The notes under the pieces were generated by a model. It ran no database searches. It was not told the origin of the DNA and saw only the letters and a program-made list of their open reading frames with translations. A program made the position numbers and the translations under genes. Below are positions 8,165 to 17,156 of a stretch of 32,018 bases of DNA, in pieces. The stretch is from Defluviitaleaceae bacterium (GTDB lineage Bacteria; Bacillota; Clostridia; Lachnospirales; WQUN01), in the NCBI GenBank assembly GCA_009785615.1, contig WQVX01000019.1, positions 1-32,018 on the forward strand, written 5' to 3'. Position 1 is the first letter of the stretch, and every line of letters begins with the position of its first letter.

Positions 8165-10399
8165 ATGAAAGACATTAGCATCAAAAAGACAAAACGGCTT
8201 TATTTAAAGCTTATTGTAGGCATTGCATTAATAGCAGCCATGGGTCTGTCTCTGTATGTAATAGTAGTCAATACAGTTATACGTGAAATGGTGTATACCA
8301 ATGCCATAGGAGTAATCCGTAATCAAAGTACTATTTATGCTCTTGAAGTTGAAGTTTGGCTTAGTGATAGGGGGAGCAACATAGAAATAAACCACGCTGA
8401 AGAGGATCTTCGTAGTGCTGTATCAGTTTTAATGCGGCAAATTCAAAACCGTTCTGATGGTTATGTATTTTTGATTGGCGAGAGTGGTGAGATTTTATTC
8501 CATCCAAATTCGGCATTTGCACCTGCCGGAGAAAGAATTCATAACATATCTGAAATACCGGCCTATACATTATTGAGAGGAAATAATATAGGCGGACAGA
8601 CATTTGAATTTACAGATACTAACGGAACACCTTCGTACTTAATGCCCACTACTTTACAAATGATACCATGGACTTTTGTTTCTGTTGTTCCCATAAGTAA
8701 TGTAAATGGCCCTGTCTTTACCACTTTGGCAACAGCTTTAGGATCTGCTTCATTTTTACTAAGTCTAGTAATTATATTTGTTATTGTGTATATGGCTATC
8801 ACCATTAAAAAAGCTATTACAACCTCAGTAAATGACTTTAGAGCCTCTTCTTTGGCACTGTCGTCCGGAGGTGTTTCACGCAATATTAAAACAGATACTT
8901 CATTTGGTCTTAATGAAATGGACGAGGAATTTAACCGCAACCTGGATATTGTTGCTCACTTAATAAGAGATATCTCTGCAATGAACAACGAACATGCCAA
9001 CGGCAATTATAAATCAAGGATAGATAGTGCGTTTTATGAGGGTGGCTTTCAAACCATAGCTTTGGGTGTAAATGCAATGGTAGAACAACATACAGAATCT
9101 AAAATTGAAATTTTAGATTGCATTTCTAACATAGTAAGCGGAGACTTTGCTGCTCACATACGAAATTTTCCGGGGGACGAGGCTTATATCAATAACTCCA
9201 TAGAAGGCTTGCGAGAGAATATCTATAATATTGCTAATGCTGTCAGTAATGCAGCCAGAAATGCGCAAGATGGCAACATTGATTATTCTTTAGATCCTAC
9301 CAGATATAAGGGAGAATGGGTTAGCCTTATTGAAGAATTGAATGGTATTCTTGTTGCTATGGGGAACCCGCTTAGAGAAACTACTCAAGTGCTGGATGCT
9401 ATTAAGCAAGGAGATTTTAGCGCAAGTGTAGAAGGTCAATTTAAAGGTGCTTTTTTATCTATTAAAGAGGCAATAAACACAACAAGCAAAGAGATTTCAT
9501 CCTATATTGATGAAATTAACGATGTGCTTTCTTATCTGGCAAAAGGAGATTTAAACCACACTATAAATCGTCCATATATAGGACAGTTTGCCTCTATCAA
9601 AGACTCAATTAATGCTATATCTGAAAAATTAAACGGAACTATCAAAGAAATTACAATTGCCACAAATCAAGTATCTATAGGTGCAGAGCAAATTTCTCAA
9701 AATGCTAATAGGCTGGCACAGGGTGCAGTAACGCAAGCTGCAACTGTAGAAGAATTAGTATCCGTTACTGCAAGCATAAATTCACAGTCACAAAAAAATG
9801 CGCAAAATGCACAAAATGGGGCTGTATTGATGGAAACTGCTAAAGAGGCAGCAGAAGCAGGTGATACCGAAATGGTAGCGTTATTGGAAGCTATGGATGC
9901 TATTTCCCTATCTTCCGGTAACATTACTACAATTATTAAGACCATCGAAAGCATAGCATTTCAAACAAATTTGCTGGCATTAAATGCTGCTGTAGAAGCC
10001 GCAAGAGCCGGAGAACATGGCAAAGGGTTTGCCGTTGTAGCCGAAGAAGTTAGAAACCTTGCTACCAGAAGCAGTGAAGCCGCAAGGCAAACCAGTGGGA
10101 TGATAGAAGAATCACTTAATCATGTAAACGAAGGAACAAAAAAGGCCAACGACACTGCCGGCAGTCTTGAACGCATTGTATCTACCGTCAAAGAAGTTTC
10201 AGAAGTTATTAATCAAATTTATCAGTCATCATTAGAACAAACTGATGCTATTGGTAGTATAGACATAGGTTTATCTCATATCAGTGAGGTTGTACAAGAA
10301 AATTCAGCTACCAGTCAAGAAACTGCATCTGCCGCCCAGGAACAAAATACACTAACTGATGAGTTGCGGCAAAAAATGACTTATTTCCATACAAGTTAA
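8165..10399 (+). CDS. methyl-accepting chemotaxis protein
   Basis: 744 aa. TM1 is at about 14-36, an extracytoplasmic Cache-type sensor at about 40-180 ([18 protein letters not shown]) and TM2 at about 186-213. Several HAMP-like repeats follow (about 320-500; [37 protein letters not shown]). A long helical signalling domain carries the chemoreceptor hairpin [16 protein letters not shown]. It senses an unknown ligand and controls CheA/CheW and hence the flagellar motor. The repeated HAMP region makes it longer than simple receptors. The ATG at 8165 is the only suitable start before TM1, but GAGGGG abuts it with no spacer, which is unusual. No CheW-binding pentapeptide tail (NWETF type) is present. 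Confidence 0.93.
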   Translation: MKDISIKKTKRLYLKLIVGIALIAAMGLSLYVIVVNTVIREMVYTNAIGVIRNQSTIYALEVEVWLSDRGSNIEINHAEEDLRSAVSVLMRQIQNRSDGYVFLIGESGEILFHPNSAFAPAGERIHNISEIPAYTLLRGNNIGGQTFEFTDTNGTPSYLMPTTLQMIPWTFVSVVPISNVNGPVFTTLATALGSASFLLSLVIIFVIVYMAITIKKAITTSVNDFRASSLALSSGGVSRNIKTDTSFGLNEMDEEFNRNLDIVAHLIRDISAMNNEHANGNYKSRIDSAFYEGGFQTIALGVNAMVEQHTESKIEILDCISNIVSGDFAAHIRNFPGDEAYINNSIEGLRENIYNIANAVSNAARNAQDGNIDYSLDPTRYKGEWVSLIEELNGILVAMGNPLRETTQVLDAIKQGDFSASVEGQFKGAFLSIKEAINTTSKEISSYIDEINDVLSYLAKGDLNHTINRPYIGQFASIKDSINAISEKLNGTIKEITIATNQVSIGAEQISQNANRLAQGAVTQAATVEELVSVTASINSQSQKNAQNAQNGAVLMETAKEAAEAGDTEMVALLEAMDAISLSSGNITTIIKTIESIAFQTNLLALNAAVEAARAGEHGKGFAVVAEEVRNLATRSSEAARQTSGMIEESLNHVNEGTKKANDTAGSLERIVSTVKEVSEVINQIYQSSLEQTDAIGSIDIGLSHISEVVQENSATSQETASAAQEQNTLTDELRQKMTYFHTS

Positions 10400-10419
10400 A
10401 AATTTTTTATAAATTTGAT

Positions 10420-10467
10420 AAAAAACTAACCAAGGTGATGTAATGATTTCAAAACATCACCTTGGTT
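10420..10467. terminator. bidirectional terminator between chemoreceptor and QueG-like gene
   Basis: A perfect 14-bp stem, AACCAAGGTGATGT (10428-10441) with ACATCACCTTGGTT (10454-10467), and a 12-nt loop. On the minus strand it is followed by AGTTTTTT, so it clearly serves the minus-strand QueG-like gene. On the plus strand the T-run comes later, but it also sits just after the chemoreceptor. Confidence 0.85.
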
Positions 10468-10578
10468 ATATTAGTACCATTTTTTTCATCCTTATGTTTT
10501 TTTATCCTATTATAACTTACCTTGCTTTCTTTTGCTGATTTTTTATGTCATCACCCGCTATTTCCAAGCAAGAAAAAG

Positions 10579-11487
10579 TCAGCATCTATGTTTCATTGCA
10601 CGTAAGGCATTTCGCTTCCAAGTCGGCAATCCGTCTTTTCCTGCAAATGGAAATTGTGGATAGATAACTTTAAGGTAGGTGTTTTCGTCCATATCTAATA
10701 TAGCTTCGGGCTGAAGAAGTGGCTCAAGCTGTGAAAGTAGTGGATACTCTTCTGTTTCAGTAAACTTGCCTTTGTTTAAAGGGCATATATCCTGACAAGC
10801 ATCGCAGCCAAACAATCTTGTACCCATGGCTTTTTCATCAGCTTCATTTGGATCATCTTTGCTATATAGCAACCGTGGAATGCATCTGCCTCTATCCATT
10901 GATAAACTGCCGGATAATGCTTTGGTTGGACATATCTGTACGCATTTCAGGCAATTCTCACTACATCCGGGTACTAAAGTATTTTCTGATGCAGTATCGT
11001 AGTCCAATATTGTATCAACTACCCAGACATCAATCCCATTATATGAGCCATGGGCTTTCGTATAAAAAAAGTTGTTACATCCAAAGTGCCCTAAGCCGGC
11101 TTTAAATGCTGCTATTCTGTCAGGTATGGATGCCTTTACAATAAAGCATCTGTTGGCCGCCAAAAAAGTTTCAAATTCCATCTTTGAACGATGTTCATGA
11201 GAATAAAAAGGGTAGCGGCTAAACAAATAATACTTTCCAATACGACCATTTAATGATTCAGGAATTTTATATTGGGTATAACCACGGATACATACGATGA
11301 TAGATTTTGCTTGTTTAGGTGGTTCGACCAATCCATATAAAGGTTCATAAAGGTCTTTGGATTTAGGAAAAGCTTTAACACGTTCGTCTAAAGCTTGACG
11401 ATATTCTTCAAATGGTGCGGCCGGGATAATACCACAGCCACTATAGCCTAATTGCAAAGCTTTTTTTTTGATATCTTTTGATTGCAC
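10579..11487 (-). CDS. QueG-like 4Fe-4S double-cluster protein
   Basis: 302 aa, related to epoxyqueuosine reductase (QueG), which reduces epoxyqueuosine in tRNA using cobalamin and two [4Fe-4S] clusters. The N-terminal domain shows AALRAL-type segments and AGLGHFGCNNFFYTKAHGS; in true QueG this site usually reads AGLGWxGKNxxxxxxxxGS. Two cluster motifs follow: CSENCLKCVQICP and CDACQDICPLN. The C-terminus has TWKRNALRA, as in QueG. The changed GHFGCNN site (Cys for Lys) suggests a paralogue rather than certain QueG activity. The start is GTG at 11487, with AAGGCGGG about 8 nt upstream; the nearby ATG at 11494 is out of frame. It is separated from the RNA-repair operon by about 110 bp. Confidence 0.75.
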   Translation of the reverse strand: MQSKDIKKKALQLGYSGCGIIPAAPFEEYRQALDERVKAFPKSKDLYEPLYGLVEPPKQAKSIIVCIRGYTQYKIPESLNGRIGKYYLFSRYPFYSHEHRSKMEFETFLAANRCFIVKASIPDRIAAFKAGLGHFGCNNFFYTKAHGSYNGIDVWVVDTILDYDTASENTLVPGCSENCLKCVQICPTKALSGSLSMDRGRCIPRLLYSKDDPNEADEKAMGTRLFGCDACQDICPLNKGKFTETEEYPLLSQLEPLLQPEAILDMDENTYLKVIYPQFPFAGKDGLPTWKRNALRAMKHRC

Positions 11488-11595
11488 GTTGCATTCCCGC
11501 CTTCTATAAGTCTAATTTTAGTCATTGCAATGGATTTTAGACCTGTCCGGTCCTTTTTTGCACAAGCCATTTATATATTGTCTGTTTGCCAATAT

Positions 11596-11949
11596 TCACG
11601 TATTTCCACGTCCCCACGGGCTTTCTTGCCCCGGGGCACAAAAGCCGTTTTCACTGACATCTCCATTATAAGTTTCCCCGGCGATTTTCATTGTAGTAGA
11701 ATGTTTCAAGTGCAATTTATTCAATGTATAGGCTATATGGTCAATTAGCCCATCTTTGCGAAAACTCGCTTTTTTATGCTCCAAAATTTCATTGCAACTA
11801 TACGTTAGCAATGTCTGTAGTGAGTGAATATCACATCGTTTGAGCGTATTGTATAAACGCACCGGCAAATCAAACTCTTCAACATCCAATTTAATGCCTT
11901 GGAGATTTGGAAAGGCATCGCCAAGTTTCATGTCATAGTTCAAATTCAT
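11596..11949 (-). CDS. RNA polymerase alpha-CTD-like protein
   Basis: 117 aa. Residues about 25-80 (LPVRLYNTLKRCDIHSLQTLL ... CNEIL) resemble the helix-hairpin-helix fold of the RNA polymerase alpha-subunit C-terminal domain, normally a DNA (UP element) and activator contact. The rest of RpoA is absent, so it is a stand-alone alpha-CTD-like protein. The start at 11949 has AGGAGGG 8 nt upstream, inside the preceding small ORF. It is the last gene of the RNA-repair operon. The final about 30 residues (from AGETYNGD) are low in obvious structure, and other frames stay open there, so a frameshifted C-terminus is possible. The role is unknown; transcription modulation is an inference from the fold. 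Confidence 0.6.
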   Translation of the reverse strand: MNLNYDMKLGDAFPNLQGIKLDVEEFDLPVRLYNTLKRCDIHSLQTLLTYSCNEILEHKKASFRKDGLIDHIAYTLNKLHLKHSTTMKIAGETYNGDVSENGFCAPGQESPWGRGNT

Positions 11950-11951
11950 TT

Positions 11952-12089
11952 TTAAGCCCTCCTGTTTGTATCCCTTCCGTCAATCATTTTGTGGATGAGG
12001 TGGTCATACGCTTCTCACATTAGCAGTTCCATATCCACGACAATTTCGCGTTGTAGGCAAATAACTTGTTCCTTTATTTTGGGGTTCAT
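11952..12089 (-). pseudogene. small ORF interrupted by an in-frame TGA
   Basis: A 46-codon frame starts with ATG at 12089, only 11 nt after the rtcB stop, and ends with TAA 2 nt before the alpha-CTD-like ATG. Residues before the TGA are MNPKIKEQVICLQREIVVD plus MELLM; after it, in the same frame, EAYDHLIHKMIDGRDTNRRA. The TGA is at 12015-12017. The tight operon spacing on both sides argues that this was, or is, a real gene. A recent nonsense mutation is the simplest reading; UGA recoding cannot be excluded, but no SECIS-like element was identified. No family was recognised and there is no clear ribosome-binding site, so translation would be coupled to rtcB. Confidence 0.45.
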
Positions 12090-12099
12090 GGTCGGCTTT

Positions 12100-13206
12100 T
12101 TACTCTGCCGCTTTGAAATTATATAATGGTTTAATTGTTTTCACAATTTCCACAGTATCCCCAATATTAGCAATAATTGCCTCCATTGGCTGATATGCAA
12201 AAGGTGCTTCGTCAAGTGTGCTTTGATTTATTGTTGAAGAATATATCCCCTTCATAGCTTTTTGATATTGGCTTAATGTGATGCTTGCTTTGGCTTCGGA
12301 GCGGCTCATGATGCGCCCTGCACCGTGGGGGGCAGAATAATTCCAATCTTCGTTACCTTTGCCAATGCAAATTAAACTTCCATCACGCATATTCATGGGA
12401 ATTAACAGGCGTTCGCCTTTCTGTGCTGACACCGCACCTTTGCGTAGAATGTCTGTTTCAAGGTCAATATAATTGTGTATGGTGGCAAATTGCTCTGTTA
12501 TTTTCAATTTGACTCTTTTTTCCAATTCTCTCACGATAGCTTTGCGATTCAAATCAGCATAATCTTGTATAATAGCCATGTCGTGGAGATAATCATCAAG
12601 CATCGTGCCTTCCAAATAAGCCAGTACCCTATCTGCACCTTTGCCCTTTCGACCCAAATTGTCTGCGGCAGCATTCTGATACCAATCGCACACTTGCTTG
12701 CCAAGGTTGCGACTGCCGGAATGTATAATAAGGTAGAGTTGTCCTTCTTCATCACTTCCTAATTCTATGAAGTGATTGCCTCCACCCAATGTACCGATGG
12801 ATAATGCGCCTCGCTTGGCATCAATATGTTTTGCACAGCGTAGAGTAGTCAAGTCTATTTCCTCATTAAAATGGTGCGGCTCTTTTCGTATGGAAAAGCC
12901 GGCAGGGATATATTGGTGAATGGCTTTGTCCAGTTGCCCCAAATCTACACGTTTATTTTTGAGAATAGCGGTTTCCATGCCGCATCCAATATCTACACCA
13001 ACAAGATTTGGTACAACTTTGTCAGTAATCGTCATCGTTGTGCCGATAGTACAACCCATCCCGGCGTGAACGTCCGGCATGATTCGGATTTTACTGCCGG
13101 AAATAAATTCTTGGTTCAGCAGATGTTCAATTTGCTGGATGGCACTTGGTTCAGCATTATCTGTGAACATTTTTGCGGTGTTGTATCTTCCTTGAAGTTC
13201 GACCAT
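12100..13206 (-). CDS. rtcB: RNA-splicing ligase RtcB
   Basis: 368 aa from the ATG at 13206, somewhat shorter than E. coli RtcB (408). RtcB joins RNA 2',3'-cyclic phosphate or 3'-phosphate ends to 5'-OH ends using GTP and Mn2+. The metal and active-site motifs are intact: PDVHAGMGCTIG, VGVDIGCGME (metal Cys), LGGGNHFIEL, HSGSRNLG and SAPHGAGRIMSRSEA, whose His would carry the GMP adduct. The ATG at 13218 abuts AGGAG with no spacer; the ATG at 13206, with AGGAG 12 nt away, fits the usual N-terminus (MVELQGRYNTAKVFTDN-like). It lies 38 bp downstream of pnkp. No archease gene is visible. Confidence 0.95.
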   Translation of the reverse strand: MVELQGRYNTAKMFTDNAEPSAIQQIEHLLNQEFISGSKIRIMPDVHAGMGCTIGTTMTITDKVVPNLVGVDIGCGMETAILKNKRVDLGQLDKAIHQYIPAGFSIRKEPHHFNEEIDLTTLRCAKHIDAKRGALSIGTLGGGNHFIELGSDEEGQLYLIIHSGSRNLGKQVCDWYQNAAADNLGRKGKGADRVLAYLEGTMLDDYLHDMAIIQDYADLNRKAIVRELEKRVKLKITEQFATIHNYIDLETDILRKGAVSAQKGERLLIPMNMRDGSLICIGKGNEDWNYSAPHGAGRIMSRSEAKASITLSQYQKAMKGIYSSTINQSTLDEAPFAYQPMEAIIANIGDTVEIVKTIKPLYNFKAAE

Positions 13207-13244
13207 AGTTTTTATCATCTCCTGTTGGATATTTACAAATAATA

Positions 13245-15749
13245 TTATAATCTTGGGTCAACGGGTTCGCTTTCCATTGCAAGTACTCCAAACACACATT
13301 CGTGAACACGATAAAGTGGCTCGTTACGCACAAATCGTTCCAGTGATTCTACCCCAAGAGCAAATTCACTTAAAGCCATGCTTCGTTTCTTTGTCAAAGA
13401 GCGTTTTTTTAATCGCTCCAAATTTTCACCATAGGCATATTCTGCACCATAAATAATACGCAAATATTCTTTGCCTCGGCATTTCATAGCGGGCTGAAGC
13501 AACTCCATGCCCTTCTTGGCAATAAAATCATAAGGCTTCACCACCATGCCTTCACTTCCGAAAGTGGTCAATTCTTCCCACCATTTAATTCCGGTGGTGA
13601 TGCTATTTGCATCATGTAAATCCACAATCAAATTGGATGTAGCTATAAAAATGGAATCTGTCATGTACTTTGCTATGGTTTCCATGTGCCACGCATGGCT
13701 TTCTCCAAACCATGTATTGCCTTCTGTTGCCATAATGTGGAACGGAGCAATTTTATAATCGTCTAAATGCTTAACATCCCAACAATAGCCACGATATGCA
13801 GTAGTATAGCGGCTTATGGCATCTGCCCTACCTTGGTATCGTTCTTGCAATTCAGACAGCAGGGCATTTTCACCCAATTGTTCCATTGACTTGCTAATGG
13901 CATCTATCGCCGCAGAAATACCATGTTTTCCGGCACATCCAACAGGGGCATATTGTTCTTCCAATAACTTCTGTGCCTTGGCAGACCATGGCATGATTTC
14001 GCAGTCAAGGCACAGCCAATCCGTGCTAAATGCATCCCAAAATCCTGATGCATACAGCAAGTTTTGTAAGTGAACCAAGAGTGCAGTTTCTTTTTTAGCA
14101 TCATCAAAAAATTGTCTGCCTGTTCGTGTGTAAATAATGCCAAAGCTACCATCATTTATTTTGAATCGCTTTTCCGCAGTTTCTCTATCTTTGCACAGCA
14201 CAATTACGCCACGCGAACCCATGTGCTTCTGCTGGCATATAACTTTGGCGATGCCTTTGTTTTTGTAATAATCGAAAGCCTCGCTCGGATATTCCAAATA
14301 ATGTGCTAATTTGCCGGTTTCACATGGTGACATGGTTGGTGGCAAATAAATCAACCAATGGGGGTCTGCGGCAAAGCGGCTCATAATTTCTAAAGCGGCG
14401 GCAGAATTTTCTGAGTTAATTTTTATGCTTTTACGCAAAGCAGTGTTCAGATATTTCTGCCCAAGCACATCGTCAATATTTAGCATATCATCATTTATTG
14501 ACAGTGCGATGGGTTTTGCCGGAACGCAATATTGTGCGAGGGCATCTACTTGCATAATGTTTTTTTCGGGATAGCGTAAGGCGGTCAGTTTGCCACCAAA
14601 CACGCATCCGGTATCTATGCAAAATGTGTTGTTCACAATCTGCACATCAGGGCATGGTGTATGCCCATAAACAACCGTTGCCCTGCCTCTATAATCATTC
14701 GCCCACGGTAAGCGTACAGGCAGACCATATTCGTCTGTTTCACCTGTGGTATCGCCATATAAACAAAAATCACGCACACGACCGCTTGCGCGTCCTTGGT
14801 ATTTTTCAATAATCCCTGCGTGAGAAACCACAAGTTTACCACTATCAAACACATAATGGCTGACTAAACCATCCAAGAATTTTTTTGTTTCGTTTATAAA
14901 CTCCTCGCTTTGGTTATAAACTTGTTCCACAGTAATATCCAGCCCATGCGTTAATGTAACATTTGAGCCTTTTAATTTCTTAAACAATTTGGCATCATGG
15001 TTTCCGGCAACACAATATGCATTTCCGGCTTGCACCATATCCATAACAAGGCGAAGCACCTCAACATTTTTTGTGCCGCGGTCACATAAATCGCCAAGAA
15101 AAACAACCCTGCGCCCATCAGGATGGACGCCGTTTACATAGCCGAGTTTTTCCAATAAGGCGCAAAGTTCATCATAGCAACCGTGAATGTCGCCGATTAT
15201 ATCAAACGCGCCTGTAACGTCTTTTTTGTTGTTCCACAAGGGCTTGCGGATTATTTCCACGTTTGCGATGTCATCTTCACTTTTAAGAACATACACATAA
15301 CGGAAGCCTTCTTTTTGCAAACGCTTAATAGAGCGGCGGAGTTGTTCACCCTGCCTATAGATTACCTTGCCGCTAAAATTGCGGTCGGTACGTGCTTCAT
15401 TACGCTCTTTGCATATGTTTTCCGGGACATTTAGCACAATGGCTACAGCATGACAGTCCTGTTGCTTGGCTAATTTTAATAGATTGGCGCGTGCTTCTTT
15501 TTGGACATTGGTCGCATCAATAACTGCCAAATTCCCAAGTTCGAGGCGTTTTTGTGCAATATAATAAAGCGCATCAAAAGCCTGTGCTGTTACAAGCTGA
15601 TTATTTTCGTCATCAGACACAAGTGCGCGAAAATAATCTGACGAAAGCACTTCTGTGGGCTTGAAGTATTTGTTTGCAAATGTGGATTTCCCGCTCCCGG
15701 AAACGCCTACAAGTGCCACGACAGCCAGTTCGGGGATTTCTATACGCAT
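13245..15749 (-). CDS. pnkp: polynucleotide kinase-phosphatase-ligase Pnkp
   Basis: 834 aa, the normal size of bacterial Pnkp (about 850). Three modules appear in order. A 5'-OH kinase comes first, with P-loop GVSGSGKST at 15-23. Next is a calcineurin-like phosphatase that removes 2',3'-cyclic and 3' phosphates, with GDIHG at 186-190, GDLCDRG at 239-245, GNHD at 249-252 and YGHTP at 361-365. Last is an ATP-dependent ligase-like adenylyltransferase with KHMGSRG, whose nucleophile Lys is about residue 508. In known systems Pnkp heals both ends of a broken RNA, and its ligase needs Hen1 to seal. Its start overlaps the end of hen1 by 10 bp, with GGGAGTG upstream, so translation is coupled. All catalytic motifs look intact. 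Confidence 0.96.
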   Translation of the reverse strand: MRIEIPELAVVALVGVSGSGKSTFANKYFKPTEVLSSDYFRALVSDDENNQLVTAQAFDALYYIAQKRLELGNLAVIDATNVQKEARANLLKLAKQQDCHAVAIVLNVPENICKERNEARTDRNFSGKVIYRQGEQLRRSIKRLQKEGFRYVYVLKSEDDIANVEIIRKPLWNNKKDVTGAFDIIGDIHGCYDELCALLEKLGYVNGVHPDGRRVVFLGDLCDRGTKNVEVLRLVMDMVQAGNAYCVAGNHDAKLFKKLKGSNVTLTHGLDITVEQVYNQSEEFINETKKFLDGLVSHYVFDSGKLVVSHAGIIEKYQGRASGRVRDFCLYGDTTGETDEYGLPVRLPWANDYRGRATVVYGHTPCPDVQIVNNTFCIDTGCVFGGKLTALRYPEKNIMQVDALAQYCVPAKPIALSINDDMLNIDDVLGQKYLNTALRKSIKINSENSAAALEIMSRFAADPHWLIYLPPTMSPCETGKLAHYLEYPSEAFDYYKNKGIAKVICQQKHMGSRGVIVLCKDRETAEKRFKINDGSFGIIYTRTGRQFFDDAKKETALLVHLQNLLYASGFWDAFSTDWLCLDCEIMPWSAKAQKLLEEQYAPVGCAGKHGISAAIDAISKSMEQLGENALLSELQERYQGRADAISRYTTAYRGYCWDVKHLDDYKIAPFHIMATEGNTWFGESHAWHMETIAKYMTDSIFIATSNLIVDLHDANSITTGIKWWEELTTFGSEGMVVKPYDFIAKKGMELLQPAMKCRGKEYLRIIYGAEYAYGENLERLKKRSLTKKRSMALSEFALGVESLERFVRNEPLYRVHECVFGVLAMESEPVDPRL

Positions 15750-17125
15750 AATGTAAACACTCCCATCTGTGTTGGCGCACCATGTATTTCAGATGCCTCG
15801 CCTATGTCAGAAAATTTTACTTTATAGCCAAATTTGTCTGCTGTTTTATTCGCCCAATTTTGAAATTCAGCACGAGTCCATTCAAAACGATGGTCGCTAT
15901 GACGCACATCATCTTCATGCAAATTTGCATAGTTGGTGTTATATTCGCGGTTGGGAGTCGTTAGCACAACCACAGGCGGTTTTGCGAATTCAAAAAGCAT
16001 TCTCTCAAAAGCAACAAGGCGCGGAATATCCAAATGTTCTATTACCTCAATCACACAGGCGGCATCAAACCCATTAAATCTGGCATCTTTATAGGTAAGC
16101 GAACCTTGAAAAAGATTTACACGTTCCAACATGGATTCACTTGCCCGTTCCAATTTTAACCGCTCGTTAGCACGTTTAAGGGCAACATGAGAAACATCTA
16201 CTCCTGTAATTTGCGTAAATTGCCTATCTTTTACAAGTTGTTTAATTAATCGTCCTTCGCCGCAACCCAAGTCAATTATTTTTTTCGCACCACAATTTTT
16301 CAGCGTAGCAATAACACTGTTGAGGCGTTGTGTATTAAGATTTTTAACTGCTTCTTTTTCTTCCGTTTCGGAAAGTATATCCGAGGAAGTCGTATCAGTT
16401 TCTGTTAGTCGTTCAAATGCAATGCTTACAAGTGATTTTCTGCGATTAAGATATCTTCCGGTGATGTATGTTCTTTCCGGATGGTTGGGAAGCCAATCTT
16501 CGCCTATTCGCAGTAGTTTATCCACTTCGTCCGCACCAACCCAATAATGTTTGTGTCTATCAAATACAGGAATCAGCACATAGATGTGCTTCAGCAAATC
16601 TCGTAAGCGAACCTTGCCGCTGATAGTTAAGTTCACATATTTGCTTTCGCCCCATTGCGGGAAATTTTCATCAGATACAAAGGTTTCATATTTTACATCG
16701 TACCCAAGCGGCTCGAAAACACTGTTTAATTTGCCTTGCTCGCCACGGCATGGCATCATGGTTATTGTGGCAGATAACTCTAATGGTGAATCGGAAAGGG
16801 CTTGGTGTGCATCTGCCCTCCCTGTCATGGCTGTGCCATATACCCTTGAAATGGCTGTACTCATGAAAGAGGATGAAACATACGGACGGTCATTGACATA
16901 CTCAAATAAACCTCCGCTTGTTGCACCTTCTTTGCCACGGGCAAGGTCTATGGGGTTAATATCCAACAGCAATGCCGCTGTGGTGCGCTCGGCTGAAATT
17001 TCCGGGTAAAACACATATGCTTTGCCATGGTTTAGTTCAAAAGTCTGTGGACGATTTGGATTTTTGAACAAAAGATACCCCAAGTCCGATGCGTTTTCCC
17101 CTGTGTACGTTATGGTTAAGAGCAT
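15740..17125 (-). CDS. hen1: 3'-terminal RNA ribose 2'-O-methyltransferase Hen1
   Basis: 461 aa. The N-terminal half (1-240) matches the bacterial Hen1 domain that binds Pnkp and activates its ligase. The C-terminal half is a SAM-dependent methyltransferase with DLGCGEG at 285-291 and the Hen1 metal-binding signature E360-x2-E363-H364 (EVIEHLD), with a further His in DHRFEWTR (about 412). Bacterial Hen1 methylates the 2'-OH of the 3' end at a broken RNA before sealing, which makes the repaired bond resistant to the same ribotoxin. The ATG at 17125 follows AGGAGG with good spacing. It lies 31 bp after the WG-repeat gene and overlaps pnkp. Confidence 0.95.
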   Translation of the reverse strand: MLLTITYTGENASDLGYLLFKNPNRPQTFELNHGKAYVFYPEISAERTTAALLLDINPIDLARGKEGATSGGLFEYVNDRPYVSSSFMSTAISRVYGTAMTGRADAHQALSDSPLELSATITMMPCRGEQGKLNSVFEPLGYDVKYETFVSDENFPQWGESKYVNLTISGKVRLRDLLKHIYVLIPVFDRHKHYWVGADEVDKLLRIGEDWLPNHPERTYITGRYLNRRKSLVSIAFERLTETDTTSSDILSETEEKEAVKNLNTQRLNSVIATLKNCGAKKIIDLGCGEGRLIKQLVKDRQFTQITGVDVSHVALKRANERLKLERASESMLERVNLFQGSLTYKDARFNGFDAACVIEVIEHLDIPRLVAFERMLFEFAKPPVVVLTTPNREYNTNYANLHEDDVRHSDHRFEWTRAEFQNWANKTADKFGYKVKFSDIGEASEIHGAPTQMGVFTLCV

Positions 17126-17156
17126 GGCTCATCCTCCTGTTTATCACAAAACTTTA

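Noticed and set aside
12100-13218. RtcB start at ATG 13218
   Set aside because: AGGAG directly abuts that ATG; the second ATG at 13206 has more usable spacing and matches the usual RtcB N-terminus.
16584-17009. 141-aa plus-strand frame inside hen1
   Set aside because: Antisense to a well-supported Hen1 gene; no ribosome-binding site or recognisable domain.
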